From Pseudomonas allokribbensis (GTDB taxonomy: Bacteria; Pseudomonadota; Gammaproteobacteria; Pseudomonadales; Pseudomonadaceae), in assembly GCF_014863605.1 (NCBI RefSeq), contig NZ_CP062252.1, positions 4,721,001 to 4,785,000 of the forward strand: 64,000 nucleotides of DNA, written 5' to 3'. The notes under the pieces were generated by a model. That model was given only the letters and a program-made list of their open reading frames with translations, made no database searches and was not told the origin of the DNA. This document shows positions 38,105 to 47,201 of this stretch, one piece after another. Made by a program: the position numbers and the translations under genes. Each line of letters starts with the position of its first letter. Positions within the stretch are counted from its first letter, which is position 1.

Positions 38105-39766
38105 ATGTTGACGACCCCCTCCGGACCTTCTCCCTCCAACCTGCAATATCTGGCTCAACTGGACGAGTACGACGCGCTGCTGTCATCGCTGCGCAACGCC
38201 AAAACGGCATCTACACCTTTGTCTGGCGTGTTTCTTTCGCCGAAACCCCATTCCTCCCTGGCGCAGGAGCATGAGATCGCACAGACGCACCTGAAGCAAC
38301 TTCTCGACCACCCGGACTACCTTGCTTTGTTGCGCACGAAAACCGGGAACAACGTCACTCCCCTCCTGACAGTCACGCTTGATCAAGGACAGATTCAGTT
38401 TGAGGCCGCTGATGCAAATCAGCTGATAGTCCTACTACCCGTGACCGACCAGCGATCCCTGGAAAATATCGTGGCCACTATCAAGGAGTGCCTGGCAAAC
38501 ATAGGAGGACAACTTCGCTCCGACCGTCTGCTTCGTCTGCCTCAGATTCTGTGGTTCTACGGCCTGCAGCCAATAAAACCGCAAACCGGTGCCACACTTG
38601 ATACCTTGATCAAAGAGCTGGACGAGATGCGGGCGTGTTTCAGTCTCGGCCTCGATTCAACCATGAACATGGGCGATTTCATCGAAGAGTCCGGTCGCAA
38701 GTCGATACTTGAGGCCCTCAGCTTCATACTTGCGGACAACGAAACGTCTGTCATTGAAAGCTTGGGCAAGGAGGTGTTACTCAATATCCCGACTGATCAC
38801 CTGCGCGCAACCCCTGCCACCTTCCTGGATCGGATGCTCAACGGAAACAACGCGCAATGGTTGGCTCAAAAGTTACTTGAACAACTGCAATGGTACGGGT
38901 CGCAATCCCATGAAGAGGTCGATAGCGGGATTAAAAAAAGGCTATTGCTGGCAGCGATTCGGTGCTGGTACAGCCTCACCGATGACAAGCCGGATGACAC
39001 TGTCATCCGCTTTCGACTTGAACAGCCCTCCAACTGGGGGAAAAGCTATCGCACCTTGCGCAGTGACTTTGAAACCTATCTGATTGATTCGGGCAACGTA
39101 TCGACAGCCATCGAAGCGATCTTGCTTGCACGCCTGCTACAACCACAATTGCCTGCCGAATTCCAGGTCAGGGGCATTCCTGAAGAATTACCCTACAGGA
39201 GCTCGATCGTATGGGTGAACTTTGTTCACGGAGTAAACCTAGCTAAAGCTATCGACCGCTCTCTGATCTCACGAATGACCTTTCAGCAGATTGTTGACTT
39301 CCCGATTAAAAAATCCGCAGGCGCCTCCCCCGAACTTCTCGACCTGATCGTTTTGACCCGTATACACCCAACACTGGATTGGGCATCAACAAACGGCTTC
39401 TTGAACCAACAATCCAAGAACGCCTACACAGATGAAATGATTCTCCTGGCGACAGATGCGTTATTCACTCAAACAAACCTCCTTAACGAATCCATCACCT
39501 GTCTAGCTGCAGAAACCCCTAACCGACTGACCATCGCCAAAAACAAACTGACCAAAATTTTTGGTTCCGGCACTTTTAATGCCGGTAAAACGAAACTGGT
39601 AGAAGAGGCTAACCAATACCTCGTCAACCCTATACGACACGGCGGGCCAATACAAAGAACGCAAATCAACGCCTACGCTTTTGTTGACGTGTACGCTTCG
39701 GGAAAGATCTACAACGAAAAAAATGGTTTTTTACCGACGGTGTCACTGTTTCTGACAAGTGGATAA
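38105..39766 (+). CDS. Giant toxin-like protein, N-terminal part (frame 1 of a split gene)
   Basis: This 553-residue ORF, not recognised as a known domain, starts MLTTPSGPSPSNLQYLAQLD. It is rich in Leu, Gln and Thr, with no signal peptide, and is predicted largely helical. The final residues (LPTVSLFLTSG) are out of register: at an in-frame TTTTTTA (39727-39733) a -1 shift moves into the long downstream frame, giving a 1526-residue product. The start has only a weak ribosome site. The upstream 191 bp is shared with the divergent GGDEF/EAL gene. It could be an intact recoded gene or a recently frameshifted pseudogene; the downstream frame is well kept and has no good start of its own. Confidence 0.7.
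   Translation: MLTTPSGPSPSNLQYLAQLDEYDALLSSLRNAKTASTPLSGVFLSPKPHSSLAQEHEIAQTHLKQLLDHPDYLALLRTKTGNNVTPLLTVTLDQGQIQFEAADANQLIVLLPVTDQRSLENIVATIKECLANIGGQLRSDRLLRLPQILWFYGLQPIKPQTGATLDTLIKELDEMRACFSLGLDSTMNMGDFIEESGRKSILEALSFILADNETSVIESLGKEVLLNIPTDHLRATPATFLDRMLNGNNAQWLAQKLLEQLQWYGSQSHEEVDSGIKKRLLLAAIRCWYSLTDDKPDDTVIRFRLEQPSNWGKSYRTLRSDFETYLIDSGNVSTAIEAILLARLLQPQLPAEFQVRGIPEELPYRSSIVWVNFVHGVNLAKAIDRSLISRMTFQQIVDFPIKKSAGASPELLDLIVLTRIHPTLDWASTNGFLNQQSKNAYTDEMILLATDALFTQTNLLNESITCLAAETPNRLTIAKNKLTKIFGSGTFNAGKTKLVEEANQYLVNPIRHGGPIQRTQINAYAFVDVYASGKIYNEKNGFLPTVSLFLTSG
39727..39733 (+). other. In-frame slippery heptamer T TTT TTA (candidate -1 frameshift site)
   Basis: In the upstream frame the codons are GGT TTT TTA, so the heptamer is correctly phased as X XXY YYZ, the same sequence used by the HIV-1 gag-pol site. 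A -1 slip gives TTT TTT ACC GAC and continues 984 codons. Only weak downstream pairing (GTCA/TGAC, 4 bp) and no clear internal Shine-Dalgarno were seen. The T6 run is equally a place for an indel or sequencing error. Confidence 0.5.
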
Positions 39767-39909
39767 GCGTCAACAAACAAAAAATTGTCAGCAGCAATGC
39801 ATTTCGACCCGAGCACAATAACAAGTCCATCAAACTGCCTGACGTAAAAAACCTGTTCAAGGCATCGTTCAACCTCCACCTTTTTCTTCAACGCATTGCT
39901 TATCAGGAT

Positions 39910-42684
39910 TTGATCCTTTCCCAACTCGCCACATTGCCATGGACTGATCGCCTGGCCCTGGAGTATGGCGAGATAAGAATACTGACGCTGCGCAAAGGTA
40001 CTGGCCGAGCCGCAGGCATTGAAACTCCTGCCATGACCTTGCCGCTCAGGTCACGTAAAGGATTTGTTCTGGCGGTGAAGCATGAGGGCAGACAGTCCTA
40101 TTACGAACTTCTGCCGTCAGCCGGCATCATTCGTTTACTACCCGACTTTAGCGCAAGCTTGATCGGCGGCGTACTTACCGAAGGATTCTGGGGTAACGCC
40201 CGCGTGATCTATCGCGACCCGATTTCGGTGCCATTTGACTGGGATGCTCATACCCACGGCAGCCAACCGAGAAAGAATCAGAATTGCATGGCTATTATCG
40301 ATCAGTTCGGTGAGACATTCACCGCGCAAAAAATCGATGAAAGTTACACAAGCTTCCCTTGCACTCTAAAATCACAACGATTGAAAAAACTCACTTCTTT
40401 CATCTCGCACACTCTTTTTTTTGTTGACGAAGAACATTATAGAAGTGCTGCTTATGATGAAACAAAATACGACAAGGAACAAAAAATCAGGGACAACATC
40501 CTGAACATAACAAAAAGCATCGTCCCGTTCTGGGGCAGTATCGAAGACCTGGCATCGGGCGATGCAAAAAAAATCAAGGATGGATTTCTTGGTATTTTCA
40601 TTGATATTGCCTCGTTCCTGTTTCCCATCGGAAAGTTTGCATCCGGCTCAATGAGGCTGGTATCGATTTCAGGCAAGTTGGGCGTACGAGCAACACTCCC
40701 CTCGTTCATGACATTGACAAAAAAGCTGTTTATTACCACGTTGAACAACTTGAATCCTATCGATGGAATACCCACGCTTCTCGGGGCATTGGGCGCAGGC
40801 GTTTCGAGGCTTGGCAAATTCGGATTATTCAAACTCAAAGGGCTAGCGGGGAGAACAGGCCAATACGATTTCGTACAGGGTTTGCCTCAAGCAACAGATC
40901 CTGGTCGCTGGAAGCCCCTCGCGGCGGGCGACCAACTGGGGTCTGTAAACGGTATTGAAGATATCGTCCTTCGCCGCACCAACACAGGCAGCATTCCTTC
41001 GTACCATCCCGTTGATCCCCATTCCGGTAAACCTTACGGCCCGCCACTGGCGGACAAGACCCACCGGTTAACGCTGGGGCGCTCTTCATATGCTGCACTG
41101 GAGGCAACCGATCAGCAGGTGACCATCAGAGTGGCGGAGAGTGCAAAGATTCGCTCGATTCCGGAGATCGAGGGACGTACCACTCTGTTTATCGACGATG
41201 TGCCCTACAGGCTGGACGGCGACCGGCTACGTCGTATCGAACTGATCGACGAAAGTGAGAATTTCAAACGCGCTTCTTGCCGCATCAAACGCGTCCTTGC
41301 AAAAGGCGTTTGTATCAACGAATTCGTGACGGACGTGCCCCACGATCCGATCGATATTCCGGCGTTGCATTCATTTGACGAAACCAAAGGTTACGCACCT
41401 TGGTTTGGTGAAAGGCGGTGCACCCCGCTTGCGAGGTCTGGGCATGAAGGTGAGTTCTTTCTGCGGGACGGCGTGCTCTATCGATCGCTGAATAACAACG
41501 TGAAGCCCTGGACGAACAACATGACCCGCTTGGGCTTTCCCAAGGCATGGCCACAACCCAAGGCAGAAATTCTCGCCGATGTGCAATTTCAAAAAGGCAT
41601 GTACGCACGGATCGAAATCCAGGGAACCTACACAGGCAGTAATGAACTGCATCGAGTCGGCGCCATTGTGGTGCCGTCGATCGGCGACGACGCCCTCTAT
41701 CTGTTTACCCGTGTCAACAGTGACAAATGTTACCTGGCGAGACTGCCCGCCGGGCAAAAGTTAAGCGAGTTACAGACTGTCACCATGAAACGACTGTTTA
41801 AAGCCGAACTTGAGAAAGGCACACTCGGCGAAGAATTGTTGCGGATCCATAATGGCTCGTTGACCGCCAACAATATGGCGGCTATTTACGGTGTGAGCGC
41901 CGTTGAAAATGCCATTGAATCGATGGAACGGATCGCCATACGTGTGGGTGTTCCACGCAACCCACCCTACAATATGAAATTTGTGAAGGTGGACACCAGG
42001 CCCGGTGAGGCGTTGCTGTTCGACAACTCGACGCGAATGATTGTCACGGAGTTGCCCGACGGCACAGATACATGGAAGCGTAGCAGGGATGCATCGCCAA
42101 CGCTGCGTAGAAGGACCGCGGATGTATTCGACACCTTGTTCCAGGAACCGACGATCAAACAGGCAATGGACAGCGTCTTCAGGATCGACCGCACAATGGT
42201 TAAGCTACAGGACCTGCTACCCCGATCACTTCGCCCTCATCAGCCAAGAAACATCGCGTATGCCGAAGTCACGAAAGCTGACGGCACACGGGAAGTCTAT
42301 GTCAGCGTTTCCGGGGAACCGGATACTACCTCGAAACTGCCATTGTTCAAGGCGTGGCTCGGTGCCGAAGAAATCAGGATCGGCGACACGACCTATTTCA
42401 ATATCGATGCGAACGTCTTGAATACCAAGACTTCTCTGCTCACGGACAGTCATGACAACCTTTTGGCCATCCCCAAAACCTATCCCAAGCTGCCCGACCA
42501 GCCAACGTCAGTGGACAGCGAAAGCAAACTGATCGGTGCCCTGCACAAAAAATACCCCGATAAAACAGCGATCCGCTCGGTCAACATCGCCACGACCATG
42601 CCACCTTGCGAATCCTGCGCAGTGATCATAAAACTGTTTGGCTACACGGGAGGGAAAAACGCACTCAACGTCATATGGAAATGA
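39910..42684 (+). CDS. Giant toxin-like protein, C-terminal part with deaminase toxin domain
   Basis: The frame is open from 39688, and 39910 is only its first usable (TTG) codon; it is best read as the continuation of the preceding ORF. It holds a hydrophobic segment near 40585-40650 (FLGIFIDIASFLFPIGKFA) that might help membrane passage, a long middle region, and a C-terminal deaminase domain. The latter has DSESKL (42514 on), which supplies the [HCD]xE zinc/catalytic motif with Asp in place of His, and TMPPCESCAVIIKLF (Cys at 42607 and 42616). This arrangement resembles the BURPS668_1122-type toxin deaminases of polymorphic toxins. Target (DNA, RNA or nucleotide) is unknown. No immunity gene follows; the next gene is convergent 1 bp away. 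Confidence 0.75.
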   Translation: MILSQLATLPWTDRLALEYGEIRILTLRKGTGRAAGIETPAMTLPLRSRKGFVLAVKHEGRQSYYELLPSAGIIRLLPDFSASLIGGVLTEGFWGNARVIYRDPISVPFDWDAHTHGSQPRKNQNCMAIIDQFGETFTAQKIDESYTSFPCTLKSQRLKKLTSFISHTLFFVDEEHYRSAAYDETKYDKEQKIRDNILNITKSIVPFWGSIEDLASGDAKKIKDGFLGIFIDIASFLFPIGKFASGSMRLVSISGKLGVRATLPSFMTLTKKLFITTLNNLNPIDGIPTLLGALGAGVSRLGKFGLFKLKGLAGRTGQYDFVQGLPQATDPGRWKPLAAGDQLGSVNGIEDIVLRRTNTGSIPSYHPVDPHSGKPYGPPLADKTHRLTLGRSSYAALEATDQQVTIRVAESAKIRSIPEIEGRTTLFIDDVPYRLDGDRLRRIELIDESENFKRASCRIKRVLAKGVCINEFVTDVPHDPIDIPALHSFDETKGYAPWFGERRCTPLARSGHEGEFFLRDGVLYRSLNNNVKPWTNNMTRLGFPKAWPQPKAEILADVQFQKGMYARIEIQGTYTGSNELHRVGAIVVPSIGDDALYLFTRVNSDKCYLARLPAGQKLSELQTVTMKRLFKAELEKGTLGEELLRIHNGSLTANNMAAIYGVSAVENAIESMERIAIRVGVPRNPPYNMKFVKVDTRPGEALLFDNSTRMIVTELPDGTDTWKRSRDASPTLRRRTADVFDTLFQEPTIKQAMDSVFRIDRTMVKLQDLLPRSLRPHQPRNIAYAEVTKADGTREVYVSVSGEPDTTSKLPLFKAWLGAEEIRIGDTTYFNIDANVLNTKTSLLTDSHDNLLAIPKTYPKLPDQPTSVDSESKLIGALHKKYPDKTAIRSVNIATTMPPCESCAVIIKLFGYTGGKNALNVIWK

Positions 42685-42685
42685 A

Positions 42686-44503
42686 CTACAACCGCTGCAA
42701 ATGCCCATACAGCTTGGCGTACAACCCGCCATCGGCAATCAGTTGCTGATGGTCGCCATCCTCGGCCACTTGCCCGCCGTCGAACACCAGCACCCGGTCC
42801 GCCTGCTTCACCGCCGACAAGCGGTGGGCGATGATCAGCGTGGTGCGGCCATGGAGAAAGCGCGCCATGGCCTGATGCAGGTTGTATTCGGTGGCGGCGT
42901 CGAGGGCTGACGTCGCCTCGTCGAGGATCACCACTTTGGGTTCGGCGAGGATCATCCGGGCGATGGCCAGCCGTTGTCGCTGGCCGCCGGACAGGCGCAC
43001 GCCGGAGCGGCCGACGATGCTGTCGAGTCCATCCGGCAAGGCGCGGATAGTCGCTTCAAGCTGGGCGATTTCCAGTGCCTGCCAGCACGCTTCGTCACTG
43101 CGGGTACGGCCCATGGTCAGGTTGGCTCGCACGGTGTCGTTGAACAGCGCCGGATGCTGCAGCACCACCGCGACATTTTCCCGAACCGTTTCCAGGCCGA
43201 TTTCCTGCTGGGTCGATCCGCCGAAACGAATGGTGCCGGCCAGCGGTGTATACAGACCCAGCAGCAGTTGCACGAGGGTACTTTTGCCGCCGCCGCTGGC
43301 GCCGACAATCGCCACTTTCTCGCCCGGTGCGATGGACAGGTTCATCTGATCCAGCACCAGCTCATCGCCATAACCGAAGCTCAGGCCTTGCACCTCGATG
43401 CCGACGGTATCGCGGCCCTTGAACGGATCGACGCCACCGGGGTATTGCGGCTCGTCGGCACGGGCCAGCAGCTCGTTGATCCGGGTCAACGCACCGCCGG
43501 CGGCGTAATAGGCGTATTGCAGGTTCAGCAGTTGTTCGACCGGGCCGATCATGAACCACAGGTAGCTGAACACCGCGAGCATCTGGCCGATCGAGAGGTC
43601 GGAGAACAGCACCGTGAGCATCGCCGCCGCGCGGAAGATGTCGATGCCGAACTGGAACAACAGACCGCTGGCACGGTTGGAGGCGTCGGTCTTCCACTGC
43701 GAATTGACCGCGTAATTGCGCACTTCCTGGGCTCGCAGGCCAAGGCGCCCGAGGAAAAAGCCCTGTCGGTTGCCGGCGCGCACTTCCTGGATCGCATCGA
43801 GGGTTTCGCTCAGCGCCTGGGTGAAACGCGAGGTGCTGTCGTTCTCCAGTTTCTTCAGGTGCTTGACCCGTTTGCCCAACTGCACCGTGGCGTAGATTAC
43901 CAGCGGGTTGAACAACAGGATCAGCAGCGCCAGTTTCCAGTGCATCCACATCAGGATGCTGGCCGTGCCGACCAGCGTCAGCATCGCCACCAGGAAACGG
44001 CTGAGGGTTTCACCGACAAACTTGTCGAGGGTGTCGAGATCGGTGACCAGGTGCGTGGTGACCGTGCCGCTGCCCAGGCTTTCGTATTCGCCCAGCGAGA
44101 TCCGCTTCAGACGCTCGATCAGCCGCACGCGAATGCGATAAACGATGTCCTTGGCCAGCCGCGCAAACAACCGCGCCTGCAACACGCCAAAACACAGGGC
44201 ACTGCAGCGCAGGGTCAACGTCACCACCAGCATCAGGCCGATGTAGCCTGCCGCCTGCTGCCACATCGTCGGCAGCGCATGGTTCATGACTTTCAGTGCG
44301 GCATCGCCATGGCCAAGCAGGACTTCGTCCACCAGCAACGGCAGCAGCAACGGAATCGGCACGCTGCACAGCGTCGCCAGCACGGCGACGCCGTTGGCGA
44401 TCCACAGGGATTTTTTGTGATGAAGAGCCAGACGCCGGACTTCAGCCCAGCTCAGCCGGTCGACACGCTTGACGGCTGGCGTGTCATCGGCCGGGTCAGA
44501 CAC
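42686..44503 (-). CDS. ABC exporter, fused membrane and ATP-binding domains (MsbA-like)
   Basis: This 605-residue half-transporter has six membrane helices in residues about 30-320, then an ATPase with Walker A VAIVGASGGGKSTLVQLLLG, signature RLSGGQRQRLAIARMIL and Walker B VVILDEATSALDAATE. It would act as a homodimer exporting a lipid, peptide or drug. The start is taken as GTG at 44503, overlapping the DsbA-like gene stop by 8 bp. The ORF extends to 44548 but adds a cysteine-rich leader that is the neighbour's C-terminus read in another frame. The gene ends 1 bp from the convergent toxin gene. Confidence 0.9.
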   Translation of the reverse strand: MSDPADDTPAVKRVDRLSWAEVRRLALHHKKSLWIANGVAVLATLCSVPIPLLLPLLVDEVLLGHGDAALKVMNHALPTMWQQAAGYIGLMLVVTLTLRCSALCFGVLQARLFARLAKDIVYRIRVRLIERLKRISLGEYESLGSGTVTTHLVTDLDTLDKFVGETLSRFLVAMLTLVGTASILMWMHWKLALLILLFNPLVIYATVQLGKRVKHLKKLENDSTSRFTQALSETLDAIQEVRAGNRQGFFLGRLGLRAQEVRNYAVNSQWKTDASNRASGLLFQFGIDIFRAAAMLTVLFSDLSIGQMLAVFSYLWFMIGPVEQLLNLQYAYYAAGGALTRINELLARADEPQYPGGVDPFKGRDTVGIEVQGLSFGYGDELVLDQMNLSIAPGEKVAIVGASGGGKSTLVQLLLGLYTPLAGTIRFGGSTQQEIGLETVRENVAVVLQHPALFNDTVRANLTMGRTRSDEACWQALEIAQLEATIRALPDGLDSIVGRSGVRLSGGQRQRLAIARMILAEPKVVILDEATSALDAATEYNLHQAMARFLHGRTTLIIAHRLSAVKQADRVLVFDGGQVAEDGDHQQLIADGGLYAKLYGHLQRL

Positions 44504-45131
44504 AGGCGGCGCGCTCCAGCCATCGGCCGAGCAGCGGCGACAGTTCACTGAGCGGCTGGTAACCGTTGGTCAGCAACGCCAGTTGGCCATTGCGCTCGGC
44601 GAGCAGGGTCGGAAATCCGGCGATTCCCAGGTCCTGAACCCAACTGAAATCGGCCTGGGTCGCCTTGTGTTGATCGGCATGATCAAACAGGGCAGCAAAT
44701 TCGATGCGGGGGACGCCGGCCTTCTCTGCCAGCTCCACCAGAACGCTGGCCTGGGTGACATCGCGACCTTCAGCGTAAAACGCGTGTTGGATCAACCCGA
44801 CCAGTTTCCACGCGCAATCCGGCGCCAGGCTGCGCGCGGTGACAATGGCCCGGCAGGCAGGCTCGGTGTCGTAGACAAAACCGTCCGGCAGCGCGCCTTC
44901 GAACTTGAACGGCTGGCCGGTGGCCTCGGTGACCGCCTGCCAGTGCTCGAGAATGTAGCGCCGGGTGGTCGGTTCCAGCGCCGCACCGCTGCCGGTGCGC
45001 AACCCGCCGACCACCAGGTGCAGCTCCACCCCGGCTGCCTGCGCCTGCTCCACCAATGCCTTGGCCACCGGGGCAAATCCCCAGCACCACGAACACATCG
45101 GATCCATCACATAGAGCAGGCGTGCAGACAT
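44496..45131 (-). CDS. DsbA family protein (FrnE/2-hydroxychromene isomerase-like thioredoxin fold)
   Basis: This 211-residue cytoplasmic protein begins RLLYVMDPMCSWCWGFAPVA, a thioredoxin-fold redox motif CSWC preceded by the family's DPMC. Later LGIAGFPTLLAERNG supplies the cis-proline. No signal peptide is seen, which fits the FrnE-like subgroup rather than periplasmic DsbA. It starts 2 bp after the trhO stop and overlaps the ABC exporter gene, so trhO, this gene and the exporter probably share a transcript. Confidence 0.88.
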   Translation of the reverse strand: MSARLLYVMDPMCSWCWGFAPVAKALVEQAQAAGVELHLVVGGLRTGSGAALEPTTRRYILEHWQAVTEATGQPFKFEGALPDGFVYDTEPACRAIVTARSLAPDCAWKLVGLIQHAFYAEGRDVTQASVLVELAEKAGVPRIEFAALFDHADQHKATQADFSWVQDLGIAGFPTLLAERNGQLALLTNGYQPLSELSPLLGRWLERAACV

Positions 45132-45133
45132 GA

Positions 45134-46075
45134 TTAAGCCTCGGTGGATGCTTGCTTATAGTTGTAGCCGATCGGGTGCGGCATGTTGCGCGCTTTTGCC
45201 AGTTCGATCTGTTTCTGGCGGTCGATCGCGCTGCGGCGAGTCTTCTCGCTCAGGGTGTCCCAGCAGTGCGGGCAGCTGATACCGGCCACGTAATGCTCGG
45301 AAGCGCGATCTTCAACGCTGACCGGGGTGCGGCAGGCATGACACTGATCGTAGTCGCCTTCGCTCAGGTCATGGCGCACGGTCACGCGGTTGTCGAACAC
45401 AAAGCAGTCGCCCTGCCATTTGGTCTCTTCCTGCGGCACCTCTTCGAGGTACTTCAGGATGCCGCCCTTGAGGTGGTAAACCTCTTCAAAGCCTTCGCCC
45501 AGCATGTAGCTCGATGCCTTCTCGCAGCGGATGCCACCGGTGCAGAACATCGCGACCTTCTTGTGCACGGCCGGGTCGAAGTGTTCTTTGATGTAGTCGG
45601 GAAATTCGCGAAAACTGGTGGTTTTCGGATCGATGGCGCCTTCGAAGGTGCCGATCGAGACTTCGTAATCGTTGCGGGTGTCGATCAGCAGCACTTCCGG
45701 GTCGCTGATCAGCGCGTTCCAGTCCTGCGGTTCGACGTAGGTGCCGACTTTCTTGTTCGGGTCGACGCCTTCGACGCCCAGGGTCACGATCTCTTTCTTG
45801 AGCTTGACCTTGGTGCGATAGAACGGCTGCTCGTCGCAGTACGATTCCTTGTGATCGATGTCGATCATGCGCGGATCGTTGCGCAGCCAGGCCAGCAGGC
45901 CGTCGATGCCTTCACGGCTGCCGGACACCGTGCCGTTGATGCCTTCTTCGGCGATCAGCAGGGTGCCTTTGATGCCGTTGTCGACCATCGCTTGCAGCAA
46001 GGGCTCGCGCAGGTTGACGTAATCTTCGAGGGTGACGAACTTGTACAGTGCCGCCACGACAATCGGTTGTGTCAT
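45134..46075 (-). CDS. trhO: tRNA uridine(34) hydroxylase (rhodanese-related)
   Basis: This 313-residue YceA/TrhO protein performs oxygen-dependent hydroxylation of U34 in some tRNAs, the first step to cmo5U/mcmo5U. It has an N-terminal acylphosphatase-like part ([20 protein letters not shown]), a central rhodanese domain with active-site cysteine in [13 protein letters not shown], and a C-terminal cysteine cluster (CHAC and CPHC). It is preceded by the bolA terminator, so it has its own promoter in the short gap. Confidence 0.93.
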   Translation of the reverse strand: MTQPIVVAALYKFVTLEDYVNLREPLLQAMVDNGIKGTLLIAEEGINGTVSGSREGIDGLLAWLRNDPRMIDIDHKESYCDEQPFYRTKVKLKKEIVTLGVEGVDPNKKVGTYVEPQDWNALISDPEVLLIDTRNDYEVSIGTFEGAIDPKTTSFREFPDYIKEHFDPAVHKKVAMFCTGGIRCEKASSYMLGEGFEEVYHLKGGILKYLEEVPQEETKWQGDCFVFDNRVTVRHDLSEGDYDQCHACRTPVSVEDRASEHYVAGISCPHCWDTLSEKTRRSAIDRQKQIELAKARNMPHPIGYNYKQASTEA

Positions 46076-46122
46076 GGGTATTTCTCCAGGTGGCTACCCT
46101 CGTAAAGGGTGAACCGGATGCG

Positions 46123-46151
46123 AAAAAAAACGCGCCGGGTGAGCGGCGCGT
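46123..46151 (-). terminator. Terminator downstream of bolA
   Basis: On the - strand ACGCGCCG-CTCACC-CGGCGCGT is followed by a run of seven T. This 8-bp perfect stem with U-tract ends the DUF2059-bolA transcript before trhO. Confidence 0.93.
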
Positions 46152-46177
46152 TGCGGATTCTAGCAAAAAACCGACGT

Positions 46178-46477
46178 TTAATGCTTGCTGCCGCCGGCAC
46201 AGGTCGGCGACGCCGGAGCGGCGCCCACCTCTGACCATTCCTGCGGGGTGTAGGTGTGCAGCGCCAACGCATGGAACTCGCCCATCAGCTCGCCGAGCGT
46301 GCCGTAGACTTTCTGGTGGCGCTTGACCCGGTTCAGACCTTCGAACTGCGCGCTGACCACCACTGCCTTGAAGTGGGTCTGCAACCCGCGACTGTGCATG
46401 TGGCTTTCGTCCAGCACTTGCAGATGCTCAGGCTGAAGCAGCGCCAGCGTCGATTCGATGCGTTGTTGCATGGTCAT
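46178..46477 (-). CDS. BolA family protein
   Basis: This protein of 99 residues, from the ATG at 46477 with GGAG 6 bases upstream, has the BolA/IbaG class II KH-like fold. Key elements are LQVLDESHMHS with the conserved histidine ligands, THFKAVVVSAQFEGLNRVKRH, and the conserved ELMGEFHALALHTYTPQEW. BolA proteins bind [2Fe-2S] glutaredoxins and influence envelope and stress gene expression. The position, 9 bp after the DUF2059 gene, indicates one transcript. Confidence 0.92.
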   Translation of the reverse strand: MTMQQRIESTLALLQPEHLQVLDESHMHSRGLQTHFKAVVVSAQFEGLNRVKRHQKVYGTLGELMGEFHALALHTYTPQEWSEVGAAPASPTCAGGSKH

Positions 46478-46489
46478 CACGAACTCCGC

Positions 46490-47008
46490 TTACTTCTTCT
46501 TGGCCGGAGCAGCGCCTTTCGGTGCCAGCTCGTTGGTCATGTCGTCCAGCAATTTGTTGACGACCGGTACTGCGCTTTCCAGTTTGGCCTGGGTCATCTG
46601 GGCCGATTGCTGAGTCAGCTGCGGCATTTTTTCCAGGACTTTCTTGCCCAGTGGCGACTGGTAGAACGCGACCAGGTCTTTCAATTCCTGTTCGCTGAAA
46701 GTGCTGGTGTAGAGCTTGACCATGTCCGGCTTCAGCTTGTTCCAGCCGATGGCCTGGTCCAGGGCGGCGTTGGCCTTGGCCTGGTAGGTATCCAGTACGG
46801 CTTTCTTGGATTCCGGCGCCTTGGTCTGTTCAAAACGCTGGGCGAACATCTGCTGCACTTGCATGTACACCGGAGTGCCCAGCTTGTCAGCGTGCGCCAG
46901 GGTCAGGAAAGTTTCGGCACTGGCGTTGTGGCTGGCGGTATCGGCGAACACCTGGCCGCTGGCGCAAACCAGGGCAACCGCGGTGCAGATGGCACGAAGA
47001 CGAGTCAT
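46490..47008 (-). CDS. DUF2059 periplasmic protein
   Basis: This 172-residue protein has a signal peptide (RAICTAVALVCASGQVFA, likely cut after FADT) and a helical domain. The DUF2059 pattern is visible: MVKLYTSTFSEQELKDLVAFYQSPLGKK, where FS-x-E-E-L-x-x-L-x-x-F-Y-x-S-P-x-G-K is the family's hallmark. A C-terminal KKK tail follows an Ala/Pro linker. The function is unknown. It lies upstream of bolA, divergent from fumC. Confidence 0.9.
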   Translation of the reverse strand: MTRLRAICTAVALVCASGQVFADTASHNASAETFLTLAHADKLGTPVYMQVQQMFAQRFEQTKAPESKKAVLDTYQAKANAALDQAIGWNKLKPDMVKLYTSTFSEQELKDLVAFYQSPLGKKVLEKMPQLTQQSAQMTQAKLESAVPVVNKLLDDMTNELAPKGAAPAKKK

Positions 47009-47201
47009 CGAGTTTCCTTTTCAGCTAGGCGAGGTAAAACCCCAAGGGCGACCATTCTGCGCCTGAATAACGCTGCGGCTCAACCCCCGAGCCTTGCCGC
47101 GCTTGATTGGCGGGGCCTGGCGGGGCAACAATCGAGCGGATGGAACCACTTGGGCCACACCGGGCCTAAACTGCGCAAACAGACCAACAGGAGTGTGCAC
47201 G

